A DNA stretch of 64,000 bases from Nymphaea colorata (GCF_008831285.2 NC_045148.1:7879001-7943000), one strand, 5' to 3'; positions 47,404 through 60,160 are shown, counted from the stretch's first letter. The notes: generated by a model not told the origin, from the sequence alone. Numbers and translations: made by a program.

Positions 47404-48049
47404 ATAGATCAACTTTGGATTAATGAAAATACAGTTATGAAATCCAGGCATGTTTTGAGAATGAGAATTTTTCATAAAATAAGAACAATGGTAAGATGGT
47501 AGCTAACAAATACTGCAAGTTTGAAAAGGAGGTACAGTTTGACTTCTGAAAGAGCGCGACACCACCACAGTGGGATATGTGGAAAAGAGAAAAGAGAAAA
47601 CAAGAAGCAAAAGAGGCTGCGCGGTTTGGAGAAAAAGAGATGAAGTACAAAATGACAATTACTTTTGTGCGTCCCCCGCTAATATAAGATGTTGCTTTAG
47701 TGAGTTGTATGAGCATTGAAGTTAAGTGTCCCATTTTCTAACCCTTTCTTGCCTTAATCAAACTTAACATGATCTATAGGGGGTGTTTGGTAACAGGAAT
47801 ACTAGCACAGTGTCCTATGAGTGAGGACACATTCATTAAAATTCTATTATTATAAATATGCTTTAATCTTTGACATAGGTTAACAGAATGCTATATTATA
47901 TATTAGTTTTCTTGTTATCAAACACCAATCAGGGTTCTTTGAGTGGAGGTGAGCATATAAAAATTATTGGAACCTTATGTGTACCATGCATGCCTTTTGA
48001 TGATACACGAACCAGCGAAAAATAATCAAACTTTTAGTGCTCAAGGTAC
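47404..48049. other. Intergenic after polygalacturonase copy 1
   Basis: AT-rich and non-coding. The minus-strand frame at 47,435-47,734 shows no known domain. Confidence 0.5.
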
Positions 48050-48500
48050 CTTTTTTCCATAAACACACAAATAATTTACTTCCTGCGTTTTCCATCATAT
48101 TGCTGGAAACGTTTAAGCTGCATAATGCATATCAATTCAAAACATTGTACGTTCCTTCATTCATTTGGTTATATAGTGTAACTTCTAAAAACGCTCATGT
48201 AAATTAATCTTGATCATTGCCAAAGTACTGAAAACGTTATTAATGTTAGGGCTTAAAGGTCGTAATGCTTCTTGAATTTTACATTGTACAAAGTCAAACT
48301 ATAGGTATGGCAGGTAAAACCAGTGTATAGCTAAGTTTCGTTCTGCAAAGTGCATGGTTCCTCTTATCTTGTAGAAAAGAAATAGCACTTGTTCTTTCCA
48401 TCTTTATATATTGCATTCAGTGTAAGATGCTAACTGTTTTTTATGCTTTTGACGTTACAAGATCCACTTCCAACTATTTGGAGTTTAATTTTATGCTTGC
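48050..48500 (+). repeat. Flanking repeat B (matches 59,815-60,160)
   Basis: TTTCCATCATAT..GGAAACGTTTAAG, ATCAATTCAAAACATTG, TTCCATCTTTATATATT and GACGTTACAAGATCCACTTC recur in the same order and orientation at 59,815-60,160. It is diverged. It lies 3' of polygalacturonase copy 1. Confidence 0.8.
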
Positions 48501-48559
48501 TGCTACCTTTACATGATGATATTAAACCATTCCAAAAAGATACACCCAAAGTTTTTTCA

Positions 48560-48782
48560 TAGTTCCGGATGAGCAGGAGGTTAACGCCCATCGCCCCCAA
48601 AAGAAGCTAAAGGCCTCTCTCTATTCTTCCTACCTCCATAGTCCTTAACGGCATAGGGGACTTGGGTAGACTACAATTCACCTTTAATAGAGTGTCTTGA
48701 ACCCACCTTTTGTGGTCCCAAAGGGAATAACACTCACGGGAATCGAACTGATCTATCAACCTACTATGCTACATCCCTTAAG
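48560..48782 (-). mobile_element. tRNA-derived SINE-like element
   Basis: On the minus strand the 5' part (from about 48,782) reads GGGATGTAGCATAGTAGGTT, like a Pol III A box, and about 30 bases later CAGTTCGATTCCCGTGAGTG, like a B box (GTTCGATTC). A further 160 bases of non-tRNA body follow. A/B spacing and orientation fit a tRNA-derived SINE. The 3' tail and target duplication are not clear. Confidence 0.6.
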
Positions 48783-49329
48783 GCCAAAGTTGTTCCATAG
48801 TTAATTTTAAACAAAAAGAGAGAGAAAAAAAGGATGTGCATTATCAAAATTAAAAACACCCAACTTCCATAGTTGATTTAAAAACATAAAAACTTATTTC
48901 TGCCAGTTATGGTTAAACTAGTGAATTAACATTTTCCTTTAATTTTGATGGCCTCCATCCTAAAAGTAATATTAAGACATACCTAGGCGGATTTGTAGTT
49001 TATTAATCTCACCCAAGTTTTGATTGTCAAAGTACCTTTCAGACATTAATTAAAATGAAACTAATTTGATAATCACATATTAATATTTTTATTTGGATAA
49101 ATTTTAAAAATTTAATACAAATGAACATGAAATTGTTTTTTGTTTTCATATCACATTATTAATAAAACTTAAATTAATAATGACCTACCTAGGGTTAAAC
49201 ATTGATGGAAATTTTATTATTTATTATAGTAAGCGAATGATTTTTCATAGAACTGATGCTGGGGGGTTGCCCCAGAATTTATTGACAAAAAAATGAGAGA
49301 GTATTTACATAAAAAAATGGGACCAGTGA
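48783..49329. other. Intergenic, AT-rich
   Basis: No gene. A GGGGTTGCCCCAGAATT word near 49,262 resembles the GGAGCCA-type family. The LINE 3' end should lie near the right edge but no clear poly(A) is seen. Confidence 0.4.
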
Positions 49330-52300
49330 GATCCTATACATTTATAAAATATGCTTGTTTGACCTTGAGTTTGGAGAAAGCTGATGCAATACTTTACAGA
49401 TAGTGGCATTGTCCACTCTTTTGAGCAAGATGAAACACTTTAGTGTTGGGTCATCTCTAAAAAAACCAAATTGATTTGCAGTCAACTTGCGGAGCCACCC
49501 AAGACCTGCTGTACATAATCTTCTTTCAAGCTTTTGCAATAGCGACTGATGAAGCACCCATTATTACAAATCACCTTAATGATGCCAATACACCTTTCAT
49601 TTTCTGGACTGCTAATAGGCTTTGCTGAAGTAGGCAGACTTCACCAGCTAATAGGCTTTGCTGAAGTAGGCAGACTTCACCAATAGCTCCACCTCCAGCA
49701 CTTCAACAAGTAATGACAAAGATGTAACACCCACTACTCTCCCTTACTAGAGCCACCACATCCTTGTTGTCCTTGTTAAGGCACACTACAATGTGGATAT
49801 TATAGGCAGTTCCATATTCCCACCTCCAGCAGCCCCAATGTAACCCTACCTCTACCTATGTTTGGATAGCTTGTCTAACACTTAGGTTCCAGTCTCTAGA
49901 GATAATAAAATCACCGCAGTAACTCCATAGCACCTTACCACTGGAACTCATAGCAGGTTTTTTCTCATGCATGTAGTTGTTGTGCCATTTCCATATATGC
50001 CAAAGGATTATGTACAGTAAATTCTTCCAGCACTTGAAAAAGATCTTATTTTTAAATTTGTGAAAGGTCCATAAGACAAAAGCATCATTGACAGTTGTTG
50101 GATGAAAATTGCTCTGCCCAAGCTTCCTAATAACCAACTCTCATAGGCTTTTGGCTTCTATGCAATGAAGGAAAACATTGTTAGTATCTTCTTTAGCCAT
50201 TTTGCATATATTAGAAGCTTAGAACACACTTTTGGACTCTAGCATCAACAAGGAGGTAACCTTCAACTGCCAAGAAGATCGTCCATGTAGCATGGGGAGG
50301 GGCTCCAACTTTCCAAATGGAATTCCTCCATTGCTGAATGAGACTCTTAGCCCACAACGCGTCCCAAACATAGTGTTATGACATCAGACATGAGCTGCAA
50401 TCTACCCATTCAAGTATGTCATGTCTACTATCATCAAGCATCGGAAGTTGCATCAAATTGTTCATAGAATCGAGGAGCACTTGGACATAGGTGTCCTCAT
50501 CGACAAGCAACTCTTTAATAGTGCAATTCATGATATCTTGAATTAGGGGCCAATGAGCATGTGAGATCATAGTAGCGATAATGACACCATTCCACCGGTC
50601 ACGCCAAAATTTGACTCTTGAGCTATTATTGACTCTCTAATGAACTTGAGATTCAATTAACTGCCAACATTTGATCAACCTCTTTCATAAGATAGATTTG
50701 ATCCTTTTAAGTTTGTAATGCCACACACTCTTTTTGGTTAAATACTTGGTCTTGACAAGATGAACCCAGAGAGAATCTTGCATGATTGCTTTAACCCAAA
50801 AAAAATAGAGGTTAGCCATATTAACATTTAGCATGCACCGAAGACTAACTCCACCCTCCACCTTCGGTTTACAAAGAGTATCTTAGTTGATAAGGTGTGA
50901 CCCTTTTGCCTCCATGACATCCCTTCAGATGAAGCCCAAACACAACTTGTCAATTTGATGACAAGTGGATAAAGAAATCCACAAAACCATAATCCAATAG
51001 CTAGGAATAAACGTCAAGACATGTTCAACCAAGCAAAGTTTATCGACATAAGAGAGTAGCTTCTGCTTCCAGCCGGTAAGCTTGTGATTAACTTTAAGCA
51101 CTATATGCTCATATTGGCTCTCTGTGATGGCTCAGAGTTGGAGAGGCAAGCCCAGACGTATAACATGTAAATTACCCGTCTCCAACCCATGATAGCACAT
51201 AGTCTATTGCACTCCAACTTAGAAAAGTTGAAGAAAAAAAAAGAGGTCTTGTTAGGATTAACTTTGATACAAGCCTCAACTGAAAGAGGCAATCTCTAAG
51301 GCAAAAAAAAAAACTTTTTTTTACCTTCAACTAAAAAATGACATGGTTAGCATAAAAGGAGGAACCTATGGATCTTAAAGAACTAACCTTGGAACCAAAG
51401 AGCATTCCCTATTGCAAATAAGCCAGCACACTTCAGCTAAGAATTTTCATCGTAACAGTGAACAAGTAGGGGGACATGGGGTCTCCCTACTGCAACCCCC
51501 TTGTGGTGCTGAACCAGGAACCTTCCATGCTATAAATACTACAGTCATAATACAAAAGCCTAGTAAATTAAGCTCATTCTTCACAAACCACCAATTCACT
51601 TTGTCATAAGCCTTGCTAAGGTTGATTTTAACACATGCAACTTTAGACATATTATGAGCAAATGAATGAACCACCTCCTGACTCAACAGAAAGTTGTCCT
51701 GAATGCTACGGCGCATCAAAAAGGCCGACCGATTCTGGTCAAGAATATGGCTCAGAATAGGTCTCATGAGTAAGACCATAATTTGAGTGTGGAATTTAAG
51801 AATACTATTGCATAGAGAGATAGGTCAGAACTTGTCCATAGTACAGGCATCCTCTTGTTTGAGAAGAAGAACAATGTGTGTTCTATTGATCCCTTTTACG
51901 ATGTGATCGAATAAAAAAGCCTCCTTTATAGTGAGACTACATCGGGCCCAATGATAGATAAACGATTGATAAAATCGATTGTTGAAACCATCTAGCCCAG
52001 TGGTCGAATCCCTATTCGCATTGAACATTGCCCATTGTATTTTCTAATTGCAAATAGGGCTAACCAAAGACTCATTTTCTTCAGCAGTCACCATCGGACC
52101 TAGATAAACATTAAAAGGAAGGAGCTCAGAACTCACATTGTAAGTCAACATGTCTTTGAAATATCTAGTGCATGTAGCAAAAAGTTCATCCATCTCCAAA
52201 ACAACCCTCTCGCCATCCATGATCGTGTGGTTACGATTTCTCTTTTTTCTGCCTTTAGCAATAGCACAAAAAGATTTAGAATTAGAGTCCCCCTCTCTCA

Positions 52301-54960
52301 TCCACCTTACACGAGCCTTTTGTCTTGATAAGCTTTAGGAGAGTGAGACAAAGATTCATCTCACGAGTGCTAATAGATAGATCACCCCCTTCCGTCAGCT
52401 TCTGGGCCTTGCCCACCTGCACTCTAAGTCTCTCGACAATCCTCCCAGATCATTAGGGCCTTTCTTAGACCAAACCCAAAACTTATCTCTGACTAATTAG
52501 AGTTTAGATACGAGTCTAACCGTGGGGCAACTAGCAACTTGTTCAAACCAATAATCTACAATAAGACTTCTAAACTGGAGAAATGGTTTCCAATAAGTGA
52601 AGTATCAGAAGGAGACTGATTTGCCACATGTAGATGTGGTTCCTCTCAGTCGCCATAACCACAGGGCTATGGTCAGATGAGGTACGAGGAAAAGACTAAA
52701 AAACCAATCACGGCAATCCCACCAGTCATGAAAGACAAAGTAGTGGTCAATCAGACTCTGCACATTAGTGAACCCCTCTCTATTGTTCGACTAAGAAAAC
52801 TTATAGCTGGGGTCAAGTATTTCAACAAACTGATTGGTGGTAACAAAATTATTGAATAGAATGCACGACCAAAGAGCCGAGAGTTTACCTGATTACTGCG
52901 ACATATCCCTCACAGAATTGAAACCACTCAAGCATACATTCAGCTAGCAAAGGCTAGAAAGCTTCTCATTAAGCTCATCTCCGAATTCGGAAGTCCGGAT
53001 GGATGTACACCTCTAAAATCGAGAAGATTTTGTAGGAACTTAGGTGCTTATCCACGATAGATATCCAATGAACTTGCATTTTAGATGTGCATCTTGTCAA
53101 CATCCCACAATAGCCAAATCCTTGCCCATTTTCCATTGAGATGAATATTAGAAATAGAGTGATATCTGGGAAACTTCAACCTGAGTTTTTCTAAAGCAAC
53201 CTTTCAATTTTGTATCAATGAAGACTACAATCTCTGGGTTAGCATGCTGAAAAATAAACTATAGATCGCGCTAGCCAGACACGCCGGCCTGCCCATGAGC
53301 TTTCCAAGAAAAGGACCTCATTGCATCCCAACAAGAACGCTGCATTCACTATTGCACCCTACCAGTTCTTCACTGCTAGGGTTATTATCCTTTTCATCTA
53401 TTTGGAAGTTCTTCTCTTTGTTAAGTAAAGGTAAACTCATTTCCTGATCACCTGAATCTTTAGTAGCTGAGGATGCCTTGGATTTAGGCTGCACCGAAGC
53501 TAGAGTGGTTAATGGTTTGAGAAAAAAGTAGGCCTGTGTCTGAGCAAGAGACATAAAGATCCCAGAGGAGCTTCTTTGGCAGAGGATGACTGTTGGGCCT
53601 CTTCTTAAATGAGCTCGTAGATTTGCGTTCAACTGGCGTTTCTTCTCCATTGAACTTTTCCAGAGGGACACCATTACACCAATTGAGTGATAATGAGATT
53701 CATCTATAGCCATACAATAAGCACTTAACTGGGCTTGAAGGATGCTTGCGCTAGCCGCCACCTTAGTTACGGTAGGAGCAACCACTATTGTGTAACCTAT
53801 CATGATCCACCACCTCTGGGCGAGTCTCCTTGGCCTGCGCAGGTTTCCTTCTCGTGTGCTCAGGGATAAGCTTAGAACTAGTCCCTCCCTCCTCAGGTAA
53901 CACCCTTCTCCTTCTTGAGCAAACTATGTAGGGCTGAAAATCTGTTTGCCTGATCAGCTGGGCAAGCCGTTTTGTTCAGAAAAAAGGACCGGTGTTTGGG
54001 GCTTTTAACTGTCATCTATGCATTCCCATCATCTAGTCCATCAGTATGTATAGTGGGAGATTACTTCAATTCCTCACAAGCAAATGTGAAATGGTTCGTC
54101 GCCCCACATTTAAGGCAATATCTCACGTTCAACTCATACTCAAAACTTTACACGAGGGCACCCCCTTCTTCAAATGAGACTCTGACTTCATTTACTGGAT
54201 GAAAGCACAACGGAACCTCAAAGATCACATGCGCAAAACCCAAACTAGTGACCTCTCTTGTGAAAGCATCAACTTCTGGAATATATGGTTTTTCTATAAT
54301 TGTAACAGAAGATAAGGAAGTCGCACCCAAATGCGGACCTACTCGACAATTCAAGTTTCAAAGACATACCAGGTCACCACCGACTAGCTACTAGGACCCG
54401 TGCCCACCCGTCCAACTTTCCAGTGGCCAGGAGCAAGAATCATATGCAAATCAGCCTCATTTGAGGCCTTTACATGAACAAGCTCTGACCTACTGACTAA
54501 AACTTGATCGGGCATAGCCCAGCCCAAAAAGAATGAAAGGAAGAAAATACAAATCCATAGTCTAACCTATTGCAAGCCTGACCACGCTGTAAACCGGAAA
54601 CAAGCCTTTAGCTTCTCATGCGTTGACTTGGGAATGAACAACACCTTATTGCCGTCCACCTCTTGAATTTCTACCTCTTTCAGATCATCTTCATCATCAA
54701 GCTTTTCCCCTTCAACGATGGACACCCACGAGGGACCCTTAGTTGCAGAAGCCTCTTTGTTATGCTCAGCGGGTTGAACGCCTTCATTTCCTCCTTCTTC
54801 CTGCACATTGCAGTCCATCTTTTCACCAGCCAGTGGAGCGAGAAGGACTCCTTACATTTCCAATCAAGCCCAGATCACTGGCCAACCGACCGGCCATCAG
54901 AGGAGCCCTAACACTACGCATCCTATCCGTCTTTCGACGAGCAAGCCTTTTGGTGACCTA
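49330..54960 (-). mobile_element. L1-type LINE, degraded, near full length
   Basis: This reads on the minus strand from about 54,960. ORF1 has a DUF4283-like part and a CCHC zinc knuckle (YCLKCGATNHFTFACEEL, near 54,070-54,130). ORF2 begins near 53,310 with an endonuclease-like MRSFSWKAHGQAG and NPEIVVFIDTKLK. Reverse transcriptase follows (GDSNSKSFCAIAKGRKKRNR at about 52,250, DGFNNRFYQSF, KINLSKAYDKVNWWFVKNEL at about 51,590, SPYLFTVTMKILS). The catalytic YADD box reads YANH near 51,350, so it is inactive. A zf-RVT-like end lies at 49,860-50,340 (LLYIILWHIWKWHNNYMHEK). Frames are interrupted many times. A 36-bp tandem repeat (49,611-49,682) lies near its 3' end. Confidence 0.88.
49611..49682. 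repeat. 36-bp tandem duplication
   Basis: GCTAATAGGCTTTGCTGAAG and the 16 bases after it occur twice without a visible mismatch, at 49,611-49,646 and 49,647-49,682. Confidence 0.95.
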
Positions 54961-56019
54961 ACTGCACCTCGAAATGAAAGACCTAACTACTCAGTGCATG
55001 ATTTTCAAAACATCAAAAGCTAGTTGCAGTTTTACTATATTAGGTGCATTTGTTCAAATTTATGGCAACCCCAGTCGGGCATGGTTGGAGTTGGGATGAC
55101 AAAGGTAACCATGTATAATTCGATTTGGGCTTGAGCTTAGGATACCCAATTCTTTGGGTAGAACTATTATTCATAATATAGTTAACTTGTTTACAAACAA
55201 GTAACTTCAAGCGTAAAAGTGAGCCCACTAGATAAACGAATTTGCTACTTATACGAGCAAGTTCGAGTCGAGCCAGAGCTGGCTTGACTCGTTATACATT
55301 CATAATGATATCCTCATCCTTCCCTTTTAAATTTCGAGAATTTCTCAATATAAAGGTATGCCAACAATTTGATGGTTAAATGTTTTCAGCAGTATGATGG
55401 AAAGCGTACAAAAATGTATCTTTGTTGTGTTTTTAGCAAAAAAGGAAAAAAAAAGGCATTTTGGGACTCAAAAATTTGATGACCTTTTAACCACAGAGTT
55501 TTGTATAATCAAAAGGCATAATACACTTAGTGGATTCTAGTAATCAAAATGCCCATGGCTCTGAAAGAATCTCATGGGGTGTCTGGCAAAAAAAGAAAAA
55601 AAAAGGAAAAAAATAGTAATCTAGTGTTCTATGAATAAGTTGTAGCAAAGCAAATCCATAAAATGGTAGTATTTAATAAATTTAGCCCAATCTTTGAGAG
55701 CAGATTTATGAAACAATATGAATATGGTATTAATCTTTGAGAGCAGATTTATGAAACAATATGAATATGGTATTGCTCTTATTATCAGATCGCATTAATT
55801 TGCCAAATTTGATTAGGGACAAAAAAATAAAAAATGGGGCACTAACAAAATAGCCCGTAGAACTCACTGTACCAACGGTTTATTAGAGGGGAAAGAAAAC
55901 TGTTCATCTTTTGATGGGTTTACAAAGAACTGCTTAATATATATATAAAAGTTACAAGTAATGATTTGTTATAAATCATTACACAGGAACATGCCTCATG
56001 GTTGAGAGTGCTTTGGCAG
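54961..56019. other. Intergenic with AGCTCGA-type repeat and tandem duplication
   Basis: Bases 55,060-55,295 carry the GAGTCGAGCCAGAGCTGGCT type of words of the dispersed repeat seen at 11.2-15.0 kb. The rest is AT-rich and non-coding. Confidence 0.5.
55689..55774. repeat. 43-bp perfect tandem duplication
   Basis: AATCTTTGAGAGCAGATTTA and the 23 bases after it are repeated exactly at 55,689-55,731 and 55,732-55,774. Confidence 0.97.
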
Positions 56020-56182
56020 TTGGTGTTCTTTGCAAAATTATAATCTACCCATTATTTTTTTTTTAAATATGAGTTTGGTTCCTATAAAAATTTTGAAAAA
56101 TAAGTATTGCCACTATAAATAATTTCAAAAATTATGTTCAGCGTCTCAACCACCCAAGGTCAAAATCCTGGCTCTGCCCCTG
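56020..56182. mobile_element. GGAGCCA-type element, partial
   Basis: The right end reads AAAATCCTGGCTCTGCCCCT and the interior is AT-rich (TTTTGAAAAATAAG), like the element near 11,355. Only one end is clear. Confidence 0.5.
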
Positions 56183-56685
56183 GGGACACATAAGTGTTTG
56201 CTTTTTTTTTTTTCTTTTTAATTATTTTCCTAATTTCTTTCCCACATGCCCAATCCCTACTTCTTTTCATTCTCTTTTTTATTTTTAATTTTATTTTTCT
56301 CCTTTCCATCACCGTTCCCTCGCGCTCTTTCAGAAGTGAAACAATGCTCTCGTTTAAAGCTTGCTGGCATTCGTTAGCTTACCATATTATCACTGTTCTT
56401 ATTTTGTGGCAAGTTCTTGTGCTTAACACATGTCTGGTTGTTAGTAATCTTATTTTCATCATTACAAAATTGATGATCAATTACAAATACATGGCCACCC
56501 AATAGTTGGTGAGGTGGCTCTTAAAATGAAAAAAAGAAAAGAAAAAAACATTGCAAACTGAATAGGTTTCGGACCATGAGCTTCTTATCTCCTAGTAAAT
56601 GCACTCATGCACTTTGATTGCATGAGGAAGCCAGGAGAGAGCTAATTCGTAGTTAATTAAGCTAGTTAGTTGCCGATAGAGGTCT

Positions 56686-58513
56686 TCAGTTGCAAGGATC
56701 AGGAACCTGTTTTCCGCTGTAGCTGGCCTTGACGTTAGCACATGAAGAGGTTATGGGCCCTCCAGGTCCATTGTAACTCAGATTTATCTCTTGAACCTTA
56801 ATGTTTTGGCAAGGATAGGCTTTGCTGCACTGCATAGTTACTCCTACAGGTGTCGTCGAAGTCCCTCTGATGTTGCTGAACGTGATACCACTGATCTTAA
56901 CTCGCGATGGTGCCTGCAACAAAAACAATATACAATTGTTAATTGTTTTGCTCGAATTACATAAAGTTGCACATCATCATAACTAAGCCATTAATATTCT
57001 AAATAAGAAACACGAACACAGAATGAGAAGAAGGAATTGAAGATAACATAGAGAGCTAGCTGGCTCAATTACCTGTTGAGCGCAAGCAGATTTAAAGGGG
57101 CAGTAGTTTTGATCGATGATGATTGGGTTGCCAACATCCTTGAGGATAATGTTGTCGAAGGTCATGTTGGTTGCAGAGATGGAGCTAGGAGATGCTTGCC
57201 ATGACTTGATTCTCACCCCGTTCATGGTGCCGCTAATGGTGCATCCCTTTACTATCACGCCAGTAACATCTTTTTCATAGGAATACCTGCCCAAGCTGCC
57301 GACGCTGGAGTTTTGGCAGTCCACATATATGACACGACGACGTTAGTACATGGATCATGTGATCAAGGATTGGAGAGGAAAGAAAAACAAAGAATAGGAA
57401 TGGGCGAAATCAGGAGGAGGAGGAGGTGTGGTAAATGGAAGTAAGTACCTGATTCCGTGTCCTGGTCCGCAGTTAACGCCTTCAACGTAAACATCGGTGT
57501 TTCCATGGCCAATAGAAATGCAGTCATCCCCAGTACCGATGTCAGACTGCAATATCTGGACGCCAGTAGAAGTCTCAATATGGATTCCATCAGTGTTTGG
57601 ACTGTCGCCTGGTGCTTTAATATGGACGTTTTGGAACTTGATCCCTTCGTTGTTCAGCAGAGCAATGTGGAACATCTTGGGGTTCAATGAGGTAATCCCC
57701 GAAACTACTGTGTCTTTTAAGAAGGCAAACTTGAGTGACTGCAGGCATATTTTTATGAAGCAAAAACTTTGTTAGTTCTTTTTGCGATGCGACTGTGCAT
57801 TAAGCATGTATGTTGTATGTGAAAAATTAAAAAAGAGAAAAGAAAGTTTGGTATAATGAAGAACGAACTTACAACAGGCAAGACTTTGCATTGCTTCTTG
57901 AAAGGGCACTGGTTCTGTGGCCAAGCCGTAGTCCCCTGCCCATCAAAGGTTCCGGTTCCTGTCAACCTGAGCTGATTGACCTTGTAGAAGAGAACCCACT
58001 CCTGTCCCGTGAAAAGGTTGAGGTTGGTCGATGCCAAAACGGTGCCCTGCACCTTCACCGTCAACGGACCAGTATTTTGGCATGGGCCCTTAAACAAGAG
58101 CGGCCCCACCACGTATTTGTTTCCGGGAATCATCAGAGTCGGACTGCCGGAATCCGCGCAGGCTGCAGCCCAGGCATCGTTAAATGCCTAGAGCGTCCAT
58201 GCAAAAGAAGATCACCTCACCGGAATTAGTAAAATATAAAAAATAAAAAGTATCCACATATATTATTGGCTACACCTGAATTGAATGTGGCTGTTATTAA
58301 CAATTTTTCGGTTCTTGGAGAAAGAAAAAACTAATCTTCGAGAGAGAACAGATGGTTAAAGTCGAAGAAAACCTTTGTGTCATCACTTTTGCCATCACCT
58401 TTGGCACTATAATCATCGACGCTGTAAGTCCCGGAGCTGGAACCTGCCAGCGAAACGGCTGAGAATGTAGAAAGAGCAAAGCTGGAAAGCCAGAAGACAA
58501 TGCGAAGATCCAT
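56686..58513 (-). CDS. Polygalacturonase (GH28), copy 2
   Basis: Minus-strand exons are 58373-58513, 57873-58187, 57449-57738, 57073-57304 and 56686-56913, with the same lengths and phases as copy 1, giving 401 residues. All four GH28 motifs are kept (NTD 200-202, GDDC 222-225, His246, RIK 280-282). The protein differs from copy 1 only in the signal peptide (MDLRIVFWLSSFALSTFSAV). Exon 4 starts AG/C instead of AG/T, a silent change at Ser249. Intron 3 has one CCT unit fewer. The two genes probably have the same enzymatic activity, and any difference would come from promoter or secretion signal. Confidence 0.95.
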
Positions 58514-58629
58514 CGTGAAGAAAGAAGGATAGGAAGAAGAAGAAGAGGAAGAAGAAAAAGATTGAAAAGAGGACAGTGTAGGATAGTTAGCCCATCCACA
58601 ATATTAAGTTTGATCTGTGGGAGATTGAG

Positions 58630-58637
58630 TATTTATA
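58630..58637 (-). promoter_or_regulatory. TATA box of polygalacturonase copy 2
   Basis: TATAAATA on the minus strand, 117 bases before the ATG, in the same CAAAACCTATAAATACTCAA context as copy 1. The longer leader contains extra CTT/TTC repeats. Confidence 0.8.
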
Positions 58638-59030
58638 GGTTTTGCTACAGAGTTTCCGATAGCTAAATGTTGAGCCACTCACCACGTTTTATGGGCAATC
58701 GAAGACCCGAAGATTTTGCTGCGCCTAGTGTGTTCAATTTTTTCTCAAAAAATAGCCATTGACATTCCTGCGATATTTGACCTTAATTTGCCGTGTTTGT
58801 AAGACAGAGAAAGAAGGACAGAGTCTCGATCGGAACTAAGAAAAGAAAAGAAAAAAATATTTAGTTCAGAACCATGCTCAGCTTTTGTTGTATATATCTA
58901 TGATGAACCACCTAACATGTAAATATACGAATAATCGTCCAAATTCAGAAAATAATTCACATATCACCCCGTAATGAAAAACATTCGAATTAAAAGAAAA
59001 CCATTTTACATCTAACAAAAGGCAGTAGCT

Positions 59031-59814
59031 TTAAATAGAGAGTTTTTCACAATTATTTTTTATTCTGCTCTTCACAAACACACACACACATATATATATA
59101 CACACACACATGTGAAGCTTCGAAGCCTAGAGGTACCGCTGCATCACAAAATCCCTTAAAAGGCCTGTAACTCACATTCACAAGTAATGTTCGGTGTTCA
59201 ACCCACATCACAATTCATGAAAATTTTCCTACTTATCTTGAAAATAATTTTTTACTTCTAAGAACAACGACTATAATAAATATGATTGAAGACCTTATCT
59301 CATTTATCTAATTAAGATATAGCTCACCTCACTAGGTTGTGCAAGCGGCCTGCACTAGCCCATGTGCAATATAACCAATTAGGAGAACAAATATATGGAA
59401 CATACATGATTCTGCTAACCATAGCATGCGTATTTGCTCAATTGTGAGCATTAATCCTGCGAAAGTTACATGCTTCAACATGCATGGCTTGACATGGCTG
59501 CATGCTGTTTTAAGTTTGTTCCGCATAGCGCATGCATATATGATGCCAAAGAGAGAGAGAGAGAGAGAGAGACTTGTGTGAGTGAATGCACTGTGAAATT
59601 GAAAAGTGAAATATCAAAAGAAAAGGAGCAAGGCCGACAAGAGAGTAGGGAGAGTGCTTCCATCTCTTTCTGAAAATGGGATGACATCTTTACTGATCAC
59701 ACAAAGAAAAAACTTCGTCAATGTGGAGAGTGGTGAGAAATTGGAAAATTGAACCTTAACCGACATGAAAGTTAGTGTCACTAATTTCTATTTTTTAAAC
59801 TCAAACATACTTGA
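59031..59814. other. Upstream of polygalacturonase copy 2, no gene
   Basis: Contains CA/TA microsatellites (59,081-59,111) and a GA tract (59,551-59,573). Open frames at 59,332-59,687 are not credible. Confidence 0.5.
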
Positions 59815-60160
59815 AACACACATATCTTATATATATATATATATATAGGTTTGCCATTCCATCATGTAGATGAAAACGTTTAACCATCATGAACATCAAT
59901 TCAAAACATTGAAATGCAAGTGAAACTTGCAAACGTGTGTAAACAGGACTGTTTAGCATCAAACCATACATTTTTTATCTAGATCTAGAGCGTGCATGGT
60001 TTAACTATCTTCAAAGAAAATAAATATTAATCAATTGCTTATTCCTTCCATCTTTGTATATTTCATACAACATTAGATAAAGACTATCTTATGTGTGCTT
60101 TGACTTTACAAGGTCCACTTCCTATATTCATTGCTCGACACGTTTAAATGGATTTGGATT
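59815..60160 (+). repeat. Flanking repeat B'
   Basis: This is the diverged, same-orientation partner of 48,050-48,500. It lies on the promoter side of copy 2, whereas B lies on the 3' side of copy 1. Confidence 0.8.

Larger units (their letters stand above)
56479..59030 (-). repeat. Inverted duplication arm 2 (polygalacturonase unit)
   Basis: This is the reverse complement of the arm at 44,880-47,403. The near-identical part runs from about 56,485 to 58,236. Beyond that, intron 1, exon 1 and the promoter match but with many differences and small indels. Confidence 0.9.
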
